Of a stretch of DNA of 64,000 nt, positions 35,496 to 46,700 are shown one piece after another. The stretch lies in the NCBI RefSeq assembly GCF_964019385.1, contig NC_088647.1, forward strand, positions 11,157,227 to 11,221,226. The letters are read 5' to 3'. The DNA is from Sycon ciliatum. Lineage: Eukaryota > Porifera > Calcarea > Leucosolenida > Sycettidae. Numbering within the stretch: position 1 is the stretch's first letter; the number at the start of each line of letters is the position of its first letter. Both the position numbers and the translations under genes were made by a program. The notes below the pieces were generated by a model. The model saw only the letters and a program-made list of their open reading frames with translations, was not told the DNA's origin and ran no database searches.

Positions 35496-36323
35496 TAGGG
35501 GTGAAACGAACGAACGAAAGTTCGAATATTCGTTCGAAAAATTTGAAAACGAACGAACGAACTCGCAAGATTGATAAACGAACACAGCAAGCAAGCATAA
35601 AGATCGCTTGTGACTAGATCACGAAGGAGCCGCGGAGGTTCGGAGATCGCGAGCTTGCACGCTGATTGACTGCGTTTGCCTTGATGATCACTTGAAGCAA
35701 GTTGAAGGAGTTGAGTGTCGCGTCGGGACAAAGTTTCTTGAAATATGTCTGTGTGTCCGTTTGAGTTAGATTTGTACTCGTAGTGAAAGGATTCGAGTCG
35801 CTTGTGACATCTGTTCCTGAAAGCAAACGTTCACTCGTTGCAATCATGTCAAAACATTCGAGCCTTTCATCGCGATTCGGAGTTGGAGCGGAATTTGATA
35901 AAGTGGTCGGGAAAGACGAAGTCCTTTTCTCAATTTCAAAAAGGTTCTATCACACAGCAGAGCGACGACGAGCAATCTTCGTACCCACCTCAAGAAGTAC
36001 CGTTCTCCTGCTCTGACGACCTGAGCTAGCGATGAGAAGAAAACTCTCGTCCGGACGATGGTGATGGACTTTGCAGCTAGCTGCAAAACCCTGTGATTCA
36101 GCTCAGGCGGACGCGATAAAAAAAATTCTGTTCTGGCAGTGTATCGTACACCGTCAATACTGAACTGTGGCCAGCCAAGTACAGAGAACGCCTGTACTGA
36201 CAGACTGTATGGTCTTCAAAAAAAATTCATCCATGAAATACATAATGGAGAATGTTCGTTCGAGTTCGTTCGTTAGTGTGAGAGTTCGTTCGTATTCAAA
36301 ATTCGATGTTCGTTTCACCCCTA
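35496..36323. mobile_element. hAT-superfamily MITE (828 bp), TIR TAGGGGTGAAACGAAC
   Basis: Both ends begin TAGGGGTGAAACGAAC when read inward, and the element is flanked by the 8-bp duplication GCAGAAAG. The subterminal regions are dense in CGAACGAA and TTCG units on both sides, including GAATATTCG. The termini match the first 14 bases of the right end of the coding hAT at 37453-40756, so a related transposase could have mobilised it. The interior has only short open frames without recognisable domains, and a perfect 18-bp palindrome at 36070-36087. Removal of the element and one octamer restores an ordinary monomer. Confidence 0.92.
36070..36087. repeat. 18-bp perfect palindrome inside the hAT MITE
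   Basis: The sequence TTTGCAGCT is followed directly by its reverse complement. Its role is unknown. Confidence 0.85.
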
Positions 36324-37452
36324 GCAGAAAGGTGAGAAATTGTCGCTTTTTGACACTTTGTGTCCACGCGTCACTTTCAACGTACCTCTCTATAACACGA
36401 CCCAGCAGCAATATGAGTGACCGCTTTGATTTGATTTTTGGCTTGCTTGTAGGCCGCTGGCACCCGCATTCAGTGACGCTGAACATTTGGCACTGCTGCG
36501 AATAGTTTAGTCGCGAAGTGAAGAATCACGGGCAAAAAGGCCCAAAACTTCAAGATAGGTTCTGTTCAGCTTTGAGCAGCCCTGGGCGAGTTGTTTATTG
36601 AAATGTGGCATTTTTCTTGGTGCACTTCCCTATGTCCAGCTATACAACAAGATCAGGGTGGCGATGGTCAGTTCTTGAGCTTCGAACGGGCAGAAAGGTG
36701 AGAAATTGTCGCTTTTTGACCATTTGTGTCCACGTGTCACTTTCAACGTACCTCTCTATAACAAGACCCAGCTGCAATATGAGTGACCGCTTTTATTTGA
36801 TTTTTGGTTTGCTTGTAGGCCGCTGGCACCCGCATTCAGTGACGCGGAACATTTGGCACTGCTACGAATAGTTTAGTCGCAAAGTGAAGAATCACGGGCA
36901 AAAGGCCCAAAACTTCGAGATAGGTTCTGTTCAGCTTTGAGCAACCCTGGGCGAGTTGTTTATTGAAATGTGGCATATTTTCTTGGTCCACATACCTATG
37001 TCCAGCTATACAACAAGATCAGGGTGGCGATTGTCAGTTCTTGAGCTTCGAACAGGCAGAAAGGTGAGAAATTGTCGCTTTTTGACCATTTGTGTCCACG
37101 TGTCACTTTCAACGTACCTCTCTATAACAAGACCCAGCTGCAATATGAGTGACCGCTTTGATTTGATTTTTGGTTTACTTGTAGGCTGCTGGCACCCGCA
37201 TTCAGTGACGCTGAACATTTGGCATTGCTGCGAATAGTTTAGTCGCAAAGTGAAGAATCACGGGCAAAAAGGCCCAAAACTTCGAGATAGGTTCTGTTCA
37301 GCTTTGAGCAGCCCTGGGCGAGTTGTTTATTGAAATGTGGCATTTTTTCTTGGTAAACTTCCCTATGTCCAGAAATACAACAAGATCAGGGTGGCGATGG
37401 TCAGTTCTTGAGCTTCGAACGGGCAGAAAGGTGAGAAATTGTCGCTTTTTGA
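36324..37452 (+). repeat. 367-bp satellite array, block 5 (~3 monomers)
   Basis: A short stretch of ordinary monomers lies between two hAT insertions. It begins at the right GCAGAAAG duplication and ends at the CTTTTTGA target (37445-37452). The last monomer is the subtype with GGTAAACTTCCC and AGAAATACAAC. Confidence 0.97.
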
Positions 37453-37964
37453 TAGGGGTGAAAGTGTGCATGCAAAACTCGAGTACGAGTACTCTATTTT
37501 TTTCCGATCGAGTATTCGAGTATACGACTATTGCCTGCACTGTCACTTTCCCCATTTCCAGCATCACGCCACATGCCACGGTTCACTTGTCCGCATGCAC
37601 ACACATTACGTACATACATGGATCACGTGTTCACGCACTCACGCCCGACCTCAATAACAATAGCCTTGAATAGGGCACAAATGTGCAGTATTATCAGATG
37701 TGATATCAATCATATCAATCATAATATTATCATCGATATGTGACGGTAAAATTCTCACAACAGCCAACCCTAGAAGGCAACCAAGAGCCACTAGTCAAAA
37801 ATAAATTGAAACTAAAAGAAGTACACACAATCAGTGATTCTGAGCTCCACTGAGGAGACTAAACGCGTTCAAACAGCCAGCTGCTCAGAAGTTAATTAAA
37901 TAAATGAATAAAGAAAGAAAGAACTGATGGAACATCATGATACGCACTGGCTGCAACTATCTGT
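37453..37964 (-). other. 3' region and terminal repeat side of the hAT element
   Basis: This noncoding stretch lies between the transposase stop codon and the left terminus. It includes a CGAGTACGAGTACTC and CGAGTATTCGAG cluster near the end, mirroring the other terminus. No gene is seen. Confidence 0.6.
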
Positions 37965-39980
37965 CTACAGGTCAGGCAAAGGAGGCAAGTCATCGGCTTC
38001 TTCCTCTGCAAACCTCTCAAGCCGTGGCATCAACTGCTGGACCGCCACAGGGGCAGCAGTTCTTGCTGCTTGAAGACCACTGTTTGCATGAAGGAAGACG
38101 AGTGCATCAACGTTCTCGTGCGTTAGACTTGCTCGTAGTTTGCTGACAATGATGCCAGCCGCTGAAAATACTCGCTCCGACGGCACAGAGGTGGCAGGTA
38201 TGCACAGCACGCGCTTTGCCAACCTTGCCATGGTGGGAAACCTGTCCGCATTCGTCCTCCACCAATCGAGTGGGTCCACAGATGAGCCTACTTGTTTCTC
38301 CGTGAAGAATTGGGTTACCTCCACCTCACCATCCGATGCTGCCGATGAAGTTGTGGATGGCTCGACGCTAGGGCACGTGAAGAACAACGACATGTCCTCT
38401 TCCATAGGTCGCTTGGCAGGTGGCTCCAGAATACATTCGTCATCAGAGCTGCTCCCATCGCTGTCGGCAGTGATTTGAGCACACACCCGGCGAACAATCT
38501 CTGACTTCAACTCGTCCTTGTCTTCGTCACTGTCCAAGAATCCGAGGCTCCGTGACCTGGGATCCAGTGCTGCAGATACAGATGGCAGCGAGATTGGGTC
38601 AAATGGATCGAGGGAAAACTTCACCTCGATTTCCATCGCCAGTGATTTCCGGAAATCCGCAGCCGATGCCGAGAGTTCCTCATTCGCAATACGAAGACCA
38701 CGTAGCAAAGACTTGGCCACCGGCACCACCAACGTCTGTGTACAGTAGGTTTCCCCACCAAGAACAGTGGTAGCCTTTGCTGGTGCCTCCAGTGCTGCCA
38801 CTATCTCCTTGGCGAGATTCCACTGGTGGTCCTTCAACTGCAGGTGCCGATGGGAGCTCTTGGTCAGCTCGGGGTCTTCCAAAACCGCCATGATTGGCAG
38901 CCTCAGGTGAATCAGGCGCTGGAGCATCAGAAAGGAGCTGTTCCATCGCGTTGGAACATCCTGAATGACTCGTAGAGGAGTGCCAGACTTGCTACCTGAC
39001 GCCATAGCTACTTGCTTCTTGTTGAGCGCCTCTGTGCTCTTGGCACTGTGGCTGAAGTGGCCAACAAGTTGCCTGGAAGAAGCCAGCAGTTTCGTGACAG
39101 GCCTTGATGCTGTTATAGCATGCCTGATGCAGGTTTGCAACCGATGGGCAGCGCAAGCTTGGTAATCCCAGTGATGTTGGCTGCGAAGAAGTCTGCTCGC
39201 TGCCATCTGGTTTGGTGCTTCATCATGGACTAAGCACTGCACAGTGTCATGCGCAATGTTGAATCTGCTAAGAACTGCTTCTGTGCTGGCAGCAAGGTTT
39301 TCCGCTGTGTGACTCCCGTTGAAGCGCTTGGTCTCAAGAACGTGCGACACCAGTTTCCAGTCGTCCGTGACATAGTGGCTCGTGTACGTTACAAAGGAGA
39401 CCACAGCCTTCGATGTCCACGCATCCGTTGTGATAGCAATTGATGTAGCACCTGCTAATTTTGTCACAAGCTCCTTTCGTGCAGCATCGTGTCGCCGACG
39501 CACCATGGATGCGATGGTCGTCCGTGAGGGAACGGTGAATGAAGGTTCCACGAAGGACAGCAATTGCCTGAACCCAGGATCGTTTACTATCCCAAGAGGA
39601 CGCATATCAGCAGTGACCCAGTCGGCGATTAGCCCCCGAATCTGAGTTGACCTGGCCGAATTACAAGTTCTCTTCGAGTGCGATACTGCAAACGATTCCA
39701 TTGGCTTTGTCCCAACCGTGGTACGTGTTGCTGCCGCTGCGCTGCGCTCGCTCGGCTCGCTGCCTTTCTCACTTTCCCTCTTCTCCTTGTAACTTTGGCA
39801 TGTTAGCAGATGATTGGACAAGTTCGTTGTACCACCCGTATATTTGTATTTGCCCTGGCAATGTTTGCACAAGACTTGCTTTGACACAGGTTGGGAGAAG
39901 TGGTCCCAGACCTTCGATCTCTGACCGGTCTTTCGTGGTAAGCCAGCTCCGCTTGATGACGATGCTTGTTGCAACTCCAT
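37965..39980 (-). CDS. hAT-family transposase with BED zinc finger (671 aa)
   Basis: This enzyme would cut out and reinsert the hAT element and could act on related MITEs in trans. An N-terminal BED-type zinc finger (about residues 22-62) has C38, C41, H57 and C61 as likely zinc ligands and would bind the element ends. The RNase H-like core shows TTDAWTS with candidate catalytic D186, VHDEAPN with D253, a CAAH pair (C276, H279) and the TRWNS motif (344-348). The C-terminal hAT dimerisation region (about 565-635) has LDWWR, then PSERVFSAAG with E602, the expected third acidic residue. Length and order fit ZBED-like/Ac-group hAT transposases. The frame is intronless and unbroken. I chose the ATG at 39980 because it leaves the whole BED finger in frame. 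The acidic stretch at 506-530 is a probable linker. Catalytic assignments rest on family knowledge. Confidence 0.95.
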   Translation of the reverse strand: MELQQASSSSGAGLPRKTGQRSKVWDHFSQPVSKQVLCKHCQGKYKYTGGTTNLSNHLLTCQSYKEKRESEKGSEPSERSAAAATRTTVGTKPMESFAVSHSKRTCNSARSTQIRGLIADWVTADMRPLGIVNDPGFRQLLSFVEPSFTVPSRTTIASMVRRRHDAARKELVTKLAGATSIAITTDAWTSKAVVSFVTYTSHYVTDDWKLVSHVLETKRFNGSHTAENLAASTEAVLSRFNIAHDTVQCLVHDEAPNQMAASRLLRSQHHWDYQACAAHRLQTCIRHAITASRPVTKLLASSRQLVGHFSHSAKSTEALNKKQVAMASGSKSGTPLRVIQDVPTRWNSSFLMLQRLIHLRLPIMAVLEDPELTKSSHRHLQLKDHQWNLAKEIVAALEAPAKATTVLGGETYCTQTLVVPVAKSLLRGLRIANEELSASAADFRKSLAMEIEVKFSLDPFDPISLPSVSAALDPRSRSLGFLDSDEDKDELKSEIVRRVCAQITADSDGSSSDDECILEPPAKRPMEEDMSLFFTCPSVEPSTTSSAASDGEVEVTQFFTEKQVGSSVDPLDWWRTNADRFPTMARLAKRVLCIPATSVPSERVFSAAGIIVSKLRASLTHENVDALVFLHANSGLQAARTAAPVAVQQLMPRLERFAEEEADDLPPLPDL

Positions 39981-40756
39981 TTTTCGTCAGACAACACTAC
40001 ACTTCACTCAAGCCAACTACTGCAAACGAAAATCACTCAACTACGAAAGGAACTCTTGGATGTGACTGCGAGACCCACGAAGAAAACTGAAGGAGCAGCG
40101 ACAGCTAGCACGTCTTCTCCGAGTTTCGCTACACGACTGTATTCACGGAGCCCTTCACATCTTTCGTTATGTAAACGGCTCCGTAGTACACGATTGACCC
40201 CCGCTCGATCCCACGCGCAGGGATTCCTGCTCAGCTCAACCGCGCAAACCGGTACGGTAGCTATCCGTAGTCGCGTGTACAGGAACTGCTCTCCTCACAA
40301 CCAAAACAGTTTTCCAGAACCTTTCCAGAACCAAAAGAAGTGCATGCCGCACTGCCCCTGACACTGGAAGCGAAAAGGTGAGAACTCAAACTGCATGCAG
40401 CATAGGACAACTTTGAACTAGGTACGCGGAGCGCCGCACTGACACTTGGCTACATGTACCACCAGACCATTTGGCAGCCGTATGCGGCATTGCGTGTTAC
40501 TTTTAGCGAGAGTACGCTAGTAGGTCTACTAGTAGTACTAGTACTCTGCACGCCTTCTGCCAGGTCTGGGCTGTGCACGTTGTAGGTCTACGAGTATGTG
40601 ACTTGTGATCATGGTTGTAGACTGCATCCACAACAGTTGTCAACACTGTACATGCATGCATGCATGATCGAGTACTCGATTTTTTTTCCGAGTACTCGAT
40701 CGTTCAAAAAAAAGCGATCGAGTACTCGAGTATTCGGTATAATCGTTTCACCCCTA
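39981..40756 (-). promoter_or_regulatory. 5' region of the hAT element with subterminal repeat clusters
   Basis: This 776-bp stretch upstream of the transposase must contain the promoter, but I see no TATA box I would defend. It holds CTAGTAG/CTACTAG inverted repeats near 40516-40546. Close to the terminus it holds several GAGTACTCGAT palindromes separated by T-runs and A-runs (40668-40732), which are likely transposase-binding sites by analogy with other hAT ends. No other gene is visible. Confidence 0.55.
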
Positions 40757-43700
40757 CTTTTTGACCATTTGTGTCCACGTGTCACTTTCAACGTACCTCT
40801 CTATAACAAGACCCAGCTGCAATATGAGTGACCGCTTTGATTTGATTTTTGGTTTGGTTGTAGGCCGCTGGCACCCGCATTCAATGACGCTGAACATTTG
40901 GCACTGCTGCGAATAGTTTAGTCGCAAAGTGAAGAATCACGGGCAAAAAGGCCCAAAACTTCGAGATAGGTTCTGTTCAGCTTTCAGCAGCCCTGGGCGA
41001 GTTGTTTATTGAAATGTGGCATTTTTTCTTGGTGCACTTCCCTATGTCCAGTTATACAACAAGATCAGGGTGGCGATGGTCAGTTCTTGAGCTTCGAACG
41101 GGCAGAAAGGTGAGAAATTGTGGCTTTTTGACCATTTGTGTCCACGTGTCACTTTCAACGTACCTCTCTATAACAAGAGCCAGCAGCAATATGAGTGACC
41201 GCTTTGATTTGATTTTTGGTTTGCTTGTAGGCCGCTGGCACCCGCATTCAGTGACGCTGAACATTTGGCACTGCTGCGAATAGTTTAGTCGCAAAGTGAA
41301 GAATCACGGGCAAAAAGGCCCAAAACTTCGAGATAGGTTCTGTTCAGCTTTGAGCAGCCCTGGGCGAGTTGTTTATTGAAATGTGGCATTTTTTCTTGGT
41401 GCACTTCTCTATGTCCAGCTATACAACAAAATCAGGGTGGCGATGGTCAGTTCTTGAGCTTCGAACGGGCAGAAAGGTGAGAAATTGTCGCTTTTTGACC
41501 ATTTGTGTCCACGTGTCACTTTCAACGTACCTCTCTATAACAAGACCCAGCTGCAATATGAGTGACCGCTTTGATTTGATTTTTGGTTTGCTTGTAGGCC
41601 GCTGGCACCCGCATTCAGTGACGCTGAACATTTGGCATTGCTGCGAATAGTTTAGTCGCAAAGTGAAGAATCACGGGCAAAAAGGCCCAAAACTTCGAGA
41701 TAGGTTCTGTTCAGCTTTGAGCAGCCCTGGGCGAGTTGTTTATTGAAATGTGGCATTTTTTCTTGGTAAACTTCCCTATGTCCAGAAATACAACAAGATC
41801 AGGGTGGCGATGGTCAGTTCTTGAGCTTCGAACGGGCAGAAAGGTGAGAAATTGTCGCTTTTTGACCATTTGTGTCCACGTACCACTTTCAACGTACCTC
41901 TCTATAACAAGACCCAGCTGCAATATGAGTGACCGCTTTGATTTGATTTTTGGTTTGCTTGTAGGCCGCTGGCACCCGCATTCCGTGACGCTGAACATTT
42001 GGCACTGCTGCGAATAGTTTAGTCGCAAAGTGAAGACTCACGGGCAAAAAGGCCCAAAACTTCGAGATAGGTTCTGTTCAGCTTTGAGCAGCCCTGGGCG
42101 AGTTGTTTATTGAAACGTGGCATTTTTTCTTGGTGCACTTCCCTATGTCCAGTTATACAACAAGATCAGGGTGGCGATGGTCAGTTCTTGAGCTTCGAAC
42201 GGGCAGAAAGGTGAGAAATTGTCGCTTTTTGACCATTTGTGTCCACGCGTCACTTTCAACGTACCTCTCTATAACAAGACCCAGCAGCAATATGAGTGAC
42301 CGCTTTGATTTTATTTTTGGTTTGCTTGTAGGCCGCTGGCACCCGCATTCAGTGACGCTGAACATTTGGCACTGCTGCGAATAGTTTAGTCGCAAAGTGA
42401 AGAATCATGGGCAAAAAGGCCCAAAACTTCGAGATAGGTTCTGTTCAGCTTTGAGCAGCCCTGGGCGAGTTGTTTATTGAAATGTGGCATTTTTTCTTGG
42501 TGCGCTTCCCTATGTCTAGCTATACAACAAGATCAGGGTGGCGATGGTCAGTTCTTGAGCTTCGAACGGGCAGAAAGGTGAGAAATTGTCGCTTTTTGAC
42601 CATTTGTGTCCACGTGTCACTTTCAACGTACCTCTCTATAACAAGACCCAGCTGCAATATGAGTGACCGCTTTGATTTGATTTTTGGTTTGCTTGTAGGC
42701 CGCTGGCAGCCGCATTCAGTGACGCTGAACATTTGGCACTGCTGCGAATAGTTTAGTCGCAAAGTGAAGAATCACGGGCAAAAAGGCCCAAAACTTCGAG
42801 ATAGGTTCTGTTCAGCTTTGAGCAGCCCTGGGCGAGTTGTTTATTGAAATGTGGCATTTTTTCTTGGTGCACTTCTCTATGTCCAGCTATACAACAAAAT
42901 CAGGGTGGCGATGGTCAGTTCTTGAGCTTCGAACGGGCAGAAAGGTGAGAAATTGTCGCTTTTTGACCATTTGTGTCCACGTGTCACTTTCAACGTACCT
43001 CTCTATAACAAGACCCAGCTGCAATATGAGTGACCGCTTTGATTTGATTTTTGGTTTGCTTGTAGGCCGCTGGCACCCGCATTCAGTGACGCTGAACATT
43101 TGGCATTGCTGCGAATAGTTTAGTCGCAAAGTGAAGAATCACGGGCAAAAAGGCCCAAAACTTCGAGATAGGTTCTGTTCAGCTTTGAGCAGCCCTGGGC
43201 GAGTTGTTTATTGAAATGTGGCATTTTTTCTTGGTAAACTTCCCTATGTCCAGAAATACAACAAGATCAGGGTGGCGATGGTCAGTTCTTGAGCTTCGAA
43301 CGGGCAGAAAGGTGAGAAATTGTCGCTTTTTTACCATTTGTGTCCACGTACCACTTTCAACGTACCTCTCTATAACAAGACCCAGCTGCAATATGAGTGA
43401 CCGCTTTGATTTGATTTTTGGTTTGCTTGTAGGCCGCTGGCACCCGCATTCCGTGACGCTGAACATTTGGCACTGCTGCGAATAGTTTAGTCGCAAAGTG
43501 AAGACTCACGGGCAAAAAGGCCCAAAACTTCGAGATAGGTTCTGTTCAGCTTTGAGCAGCCCTGGGCGAGTTGTTTATTGAAATGTGGCATTTTTTCTTG
43601 GTGCACTTCCCTATGTCCAGTTATACAACAAGATCAGGGTGGCGATGGTCAGTTCTTGAGCTTCGAACGGGCAGAAAGGTGAGAAATTGTCGCTTTTTGA

Positions 43701-46700
43701 CCATTTGTGTCCACGCGTCACTTTCAACGTACCTCTCTATAACAAGACCCAGCAGCAATATGAGTGACCGCTTTGATTTGATTTTTGGTTTGCTTGTAGG
43801 CCGCTGGCACCCGCATTCAGTGACGCTGAACATTTGGCACTGCTGCGAATAGTTTAGTCGCAAAGTGAAGAATCACGGGCAAAAAGGCCCAAAACTTCGA
43901 GATAGGTTCTGTTCAGCTTTGAGCAGCCCTGGGCGAGTTGTTTATTGAAATGTGGCATTTTTTCTTGGTGCGCTTCCCTATGTCTAGCTATACAACAAGA
44001 TCAGGGTGGCGATGGTCAGTTCTTGAGCTTCGAACGGGCAGAAAGGTGAGAAATTGTCGCTTTTTGACCATTTGTGTCCACGTGTCACTTTCAACGTACC
44101 TCTCTATAACAAGACCCAGCTGCAATATGAGTGACCGCTTTGATTTGATTTTTGGTTTGCTTGTAGGCCGCTGGCACCCGCATTCAGTGACGCTGAACAT
44201 TTGGCACTGCTGCGAATAGTTTAGTCGCAAAGTGAAGAATCACGGGCAAAAAGGCCCAAAACTTCGAGATAGGTTCTGTTCAGCTTTGAGCAGCCCTGGG
44301 CGAGTTGTTTATTGAAATGTGGCATTTTTTCTTGGTGCACTTCCCTATGTCCAGTTATACAACAAGATCAGGGTGGCGATGGTCAGTTCTTGAGCTTCGA
44401 ACGGGCAGAAAGGTGAGAAATTGTCGCTTTTTGACCATTTGTGTCCACGCGTCACTTTCAACGTACCTCTCTATAACAAGACCCAGCAGCAATATGAGTG
44501 ACCGCTTTGATTTGATTTTTGGTTTGCTTGTAGGCCGCTGGCACCCGCATTCAGTGACGCTGAACATTTGGCAATGCTGGGAATAGTTTAGTCGCAAAGT
44601 GAAGAATCACGGGCAAAAAGGCCCAAAACTTCGAGATAGGTTCTGTTCAGCTTTGAGCAGCCCTGGGCGAGTTGTTTATTGAAATGTGGCATTTTTTCTT
44701 GGTACACTTCCCTATGTCCAGAAATACAACAAGATCAGGGTGGCGATGGTCAGTTCTTGAGCTTCGAACGGGCAGAAAGGTGAGAAATTGTCGGCTTTTG
44801 ACACTTTGTGTCCACGTTTCACTTTCAACGTACCTCTCTATAACAAGACCCAGCTGCAATATGAATGACCGCTTTGATTTGATTTTTGGTTTGCTTGTAG
44901 GCCGCTGGCACCCGCATTCAATGATGCTGAACATTTGGCACTGCTGCGAATAGTTTAGTCGCAAAGTGAAGAATCACGGGCAAAAAGGCCCAAAACTTCG
45001 AGATAGGTTCTGTTCAGCTTTAAGCAGCCCTGGGCGAGTTGTTTATTGAAATGTGGCATTTTTTCTTGGTGCACTTCCCTATGTCCAGCTATCCAACAAG
45101 ATCAGGGTGGCGATGGTCAGTTCTTGAGCTTCGAACGGGCAGAAAGGTGAGAAATTGTCGCTTTTTGACCATTTGTGTCCACGTGTCACTTTCAACGTAC
45201 CTCTCTATAACAAGACCCAGCTGCAATATGAGTGACCGCTTTGATTTGATTTTTGGTTTGCTTGTAGGCCGCTGGCACCCGCATTCCGTGACGCTGAACA
45301 TTTGGCACTGCTGCGAATAGTTTAGTCGCAAAGTGAAGAATCACGGGCAAAAAGGCCCAAAACTTCGAGATAGGTTCTGTTCAGCTTTAAGCAGCCCTGG
45401 GCGACTTGTTTATTGAAATGTGGCATTTTTTCTTGGTGCACTTCCCTATGTCCAGCTATACAACAAGATCAGGGTGGCGATGGTCAGTTCTTGAGCTTCG
45501 AACGGGCAGAAAGGTGAGAAATTGTCGCTTTTTGACCATTTGTGTCCACGTGTCACTTTCAACGTACCTCTCTATAACAAGACCCAGCTGCAATATGAGT
45601 GACCGCTTTGATTTGATTTTTGGTTTGCTTGTAGGCCGCTGGCACCCGCATTCAGTGACGCTGAACATTTGGCACTGCTGCGAATAGTTTAGTCGCAAAG
45701 TGAAGAATCACGGGCAAAAAGGCCCAAAACTTCGAGATAGGTTCTGTTCAGCTTTAAGCAGCCCTGGGCGAGTTGTTTATTGAAATGTGGCATTTTTTCT
45801 TGGTGCACTTCCCTATGTCCAGTTATACAACAAGATCAGGGTGGCGATGGTCAGTTCTTGAGCTTCGAACGGGCAGAAAGGTGAGAAATTGTCGCTTTTT
45901 GACCATTTGTGTCCACGCGTCACTTTCAACGTACCTCTCTATAACAAGAGCCAGCAGCAATATGAGTGACCGCTTGGATTTGATTTTTGGTTTGCTTGTA
46001 GGCCGCTGGCACCCGCATTCAGTGACGCTGAACATTTGGCAATGCTACGAATAATTTAGTCGCAAAGTGAAGAATCACGGGCAAAAAGGCACAAAACTTC
46101 GAGATAGGTTCTGTTCAGCTTTGAGCAGCCCTGGGCGAGTTGTTTATTGAAATGTGGCATTTTTTCTGGGTACACTTCCCTATGTCCAGAAATACAACAA
46201 GATCAGGGTGGCGATGGTCAGTTTTTGAGCTTCGAACGGGCAGAAAGGTGAGAAATTGTCGCTTTTTGACACTTTGTGTCCACGTGTCACTTTCAACGTA
46301 CCTCTCTATAACAAGACCCAGCTGCAATATGAGTGACCGATTTGATTTGATTTTTGGTTTTCTTGTAGGCCGCTGGCACCCGCATTCAATGATGCTGAAC
46401 ATTTGGCACTGCTGCGAATAGTTTAGTCGCAAAGTGAAGAATCACGGGCAAAAAGGCCCAAAACTTCGAGATAGGTTCTGTTCAGCTTTGAGCAGCCCTG
46501 GGCGAGTTGTTTATTGAAATGTGGCATTTTTTCTTGGTGCACTTCCCTGTGTCCAGCTATACAACAAGATCAGGGTGGCGATGGTCAGTTCTTGAGCTTC
46601 GAACGGGCAGAAAGGTGAGAAATTGTCGCTTTTTGACCATTTGTGTCCACGTGTCACTTTCAACGTACCTCTCTATAACAAGACCCAGCTGCAATATGAG

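Larger units (their letters stand above)
37453..40756 (-). mobile_element. hAT transposon, apparently complete and possibly autonomous (3304 bp)
   Basis: The element is flanked by the 8-bp duplication CTTTTTGA (37445-37452 and 40757-40764). Its ends are TAGGGGTGAAA read inward on both sides, with similarity continuing weakly beyond. Subterminal regions carry clusters of the palindromic motif GAGTACTCGA and relatives (37482-37525 on the left, 40668-40732 on the right). It encodes a full-length, uninterrupted transposase on the minus strand. The transposase is preceded by about 780 bp of 5' region and followed by about 510 bp of 3' region. With intact ends, intact target duplication and intact coding frame, it has all cis parts expected of an autonomous hAT. 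Activity itself cannot be judged from sequence. Confidence 0.93.

Noticed and set aside
35783-36029. Two overlapping frames of 63-77 codons inside the 828-bp hAT MITE as a captured gene.
   Set aside because: They overlap in different frames, have no recognisable domain and show no similarity to the transposase at 37965-39980 that I can see.
38140-39645. Several plus-strand frames of 60-112 codons within the hAT element.
   Set aside because: They are antisense shadows of the 671-codon transposase, which has clear BED, RNase H-like and dimerisation motifs on the minus strand.
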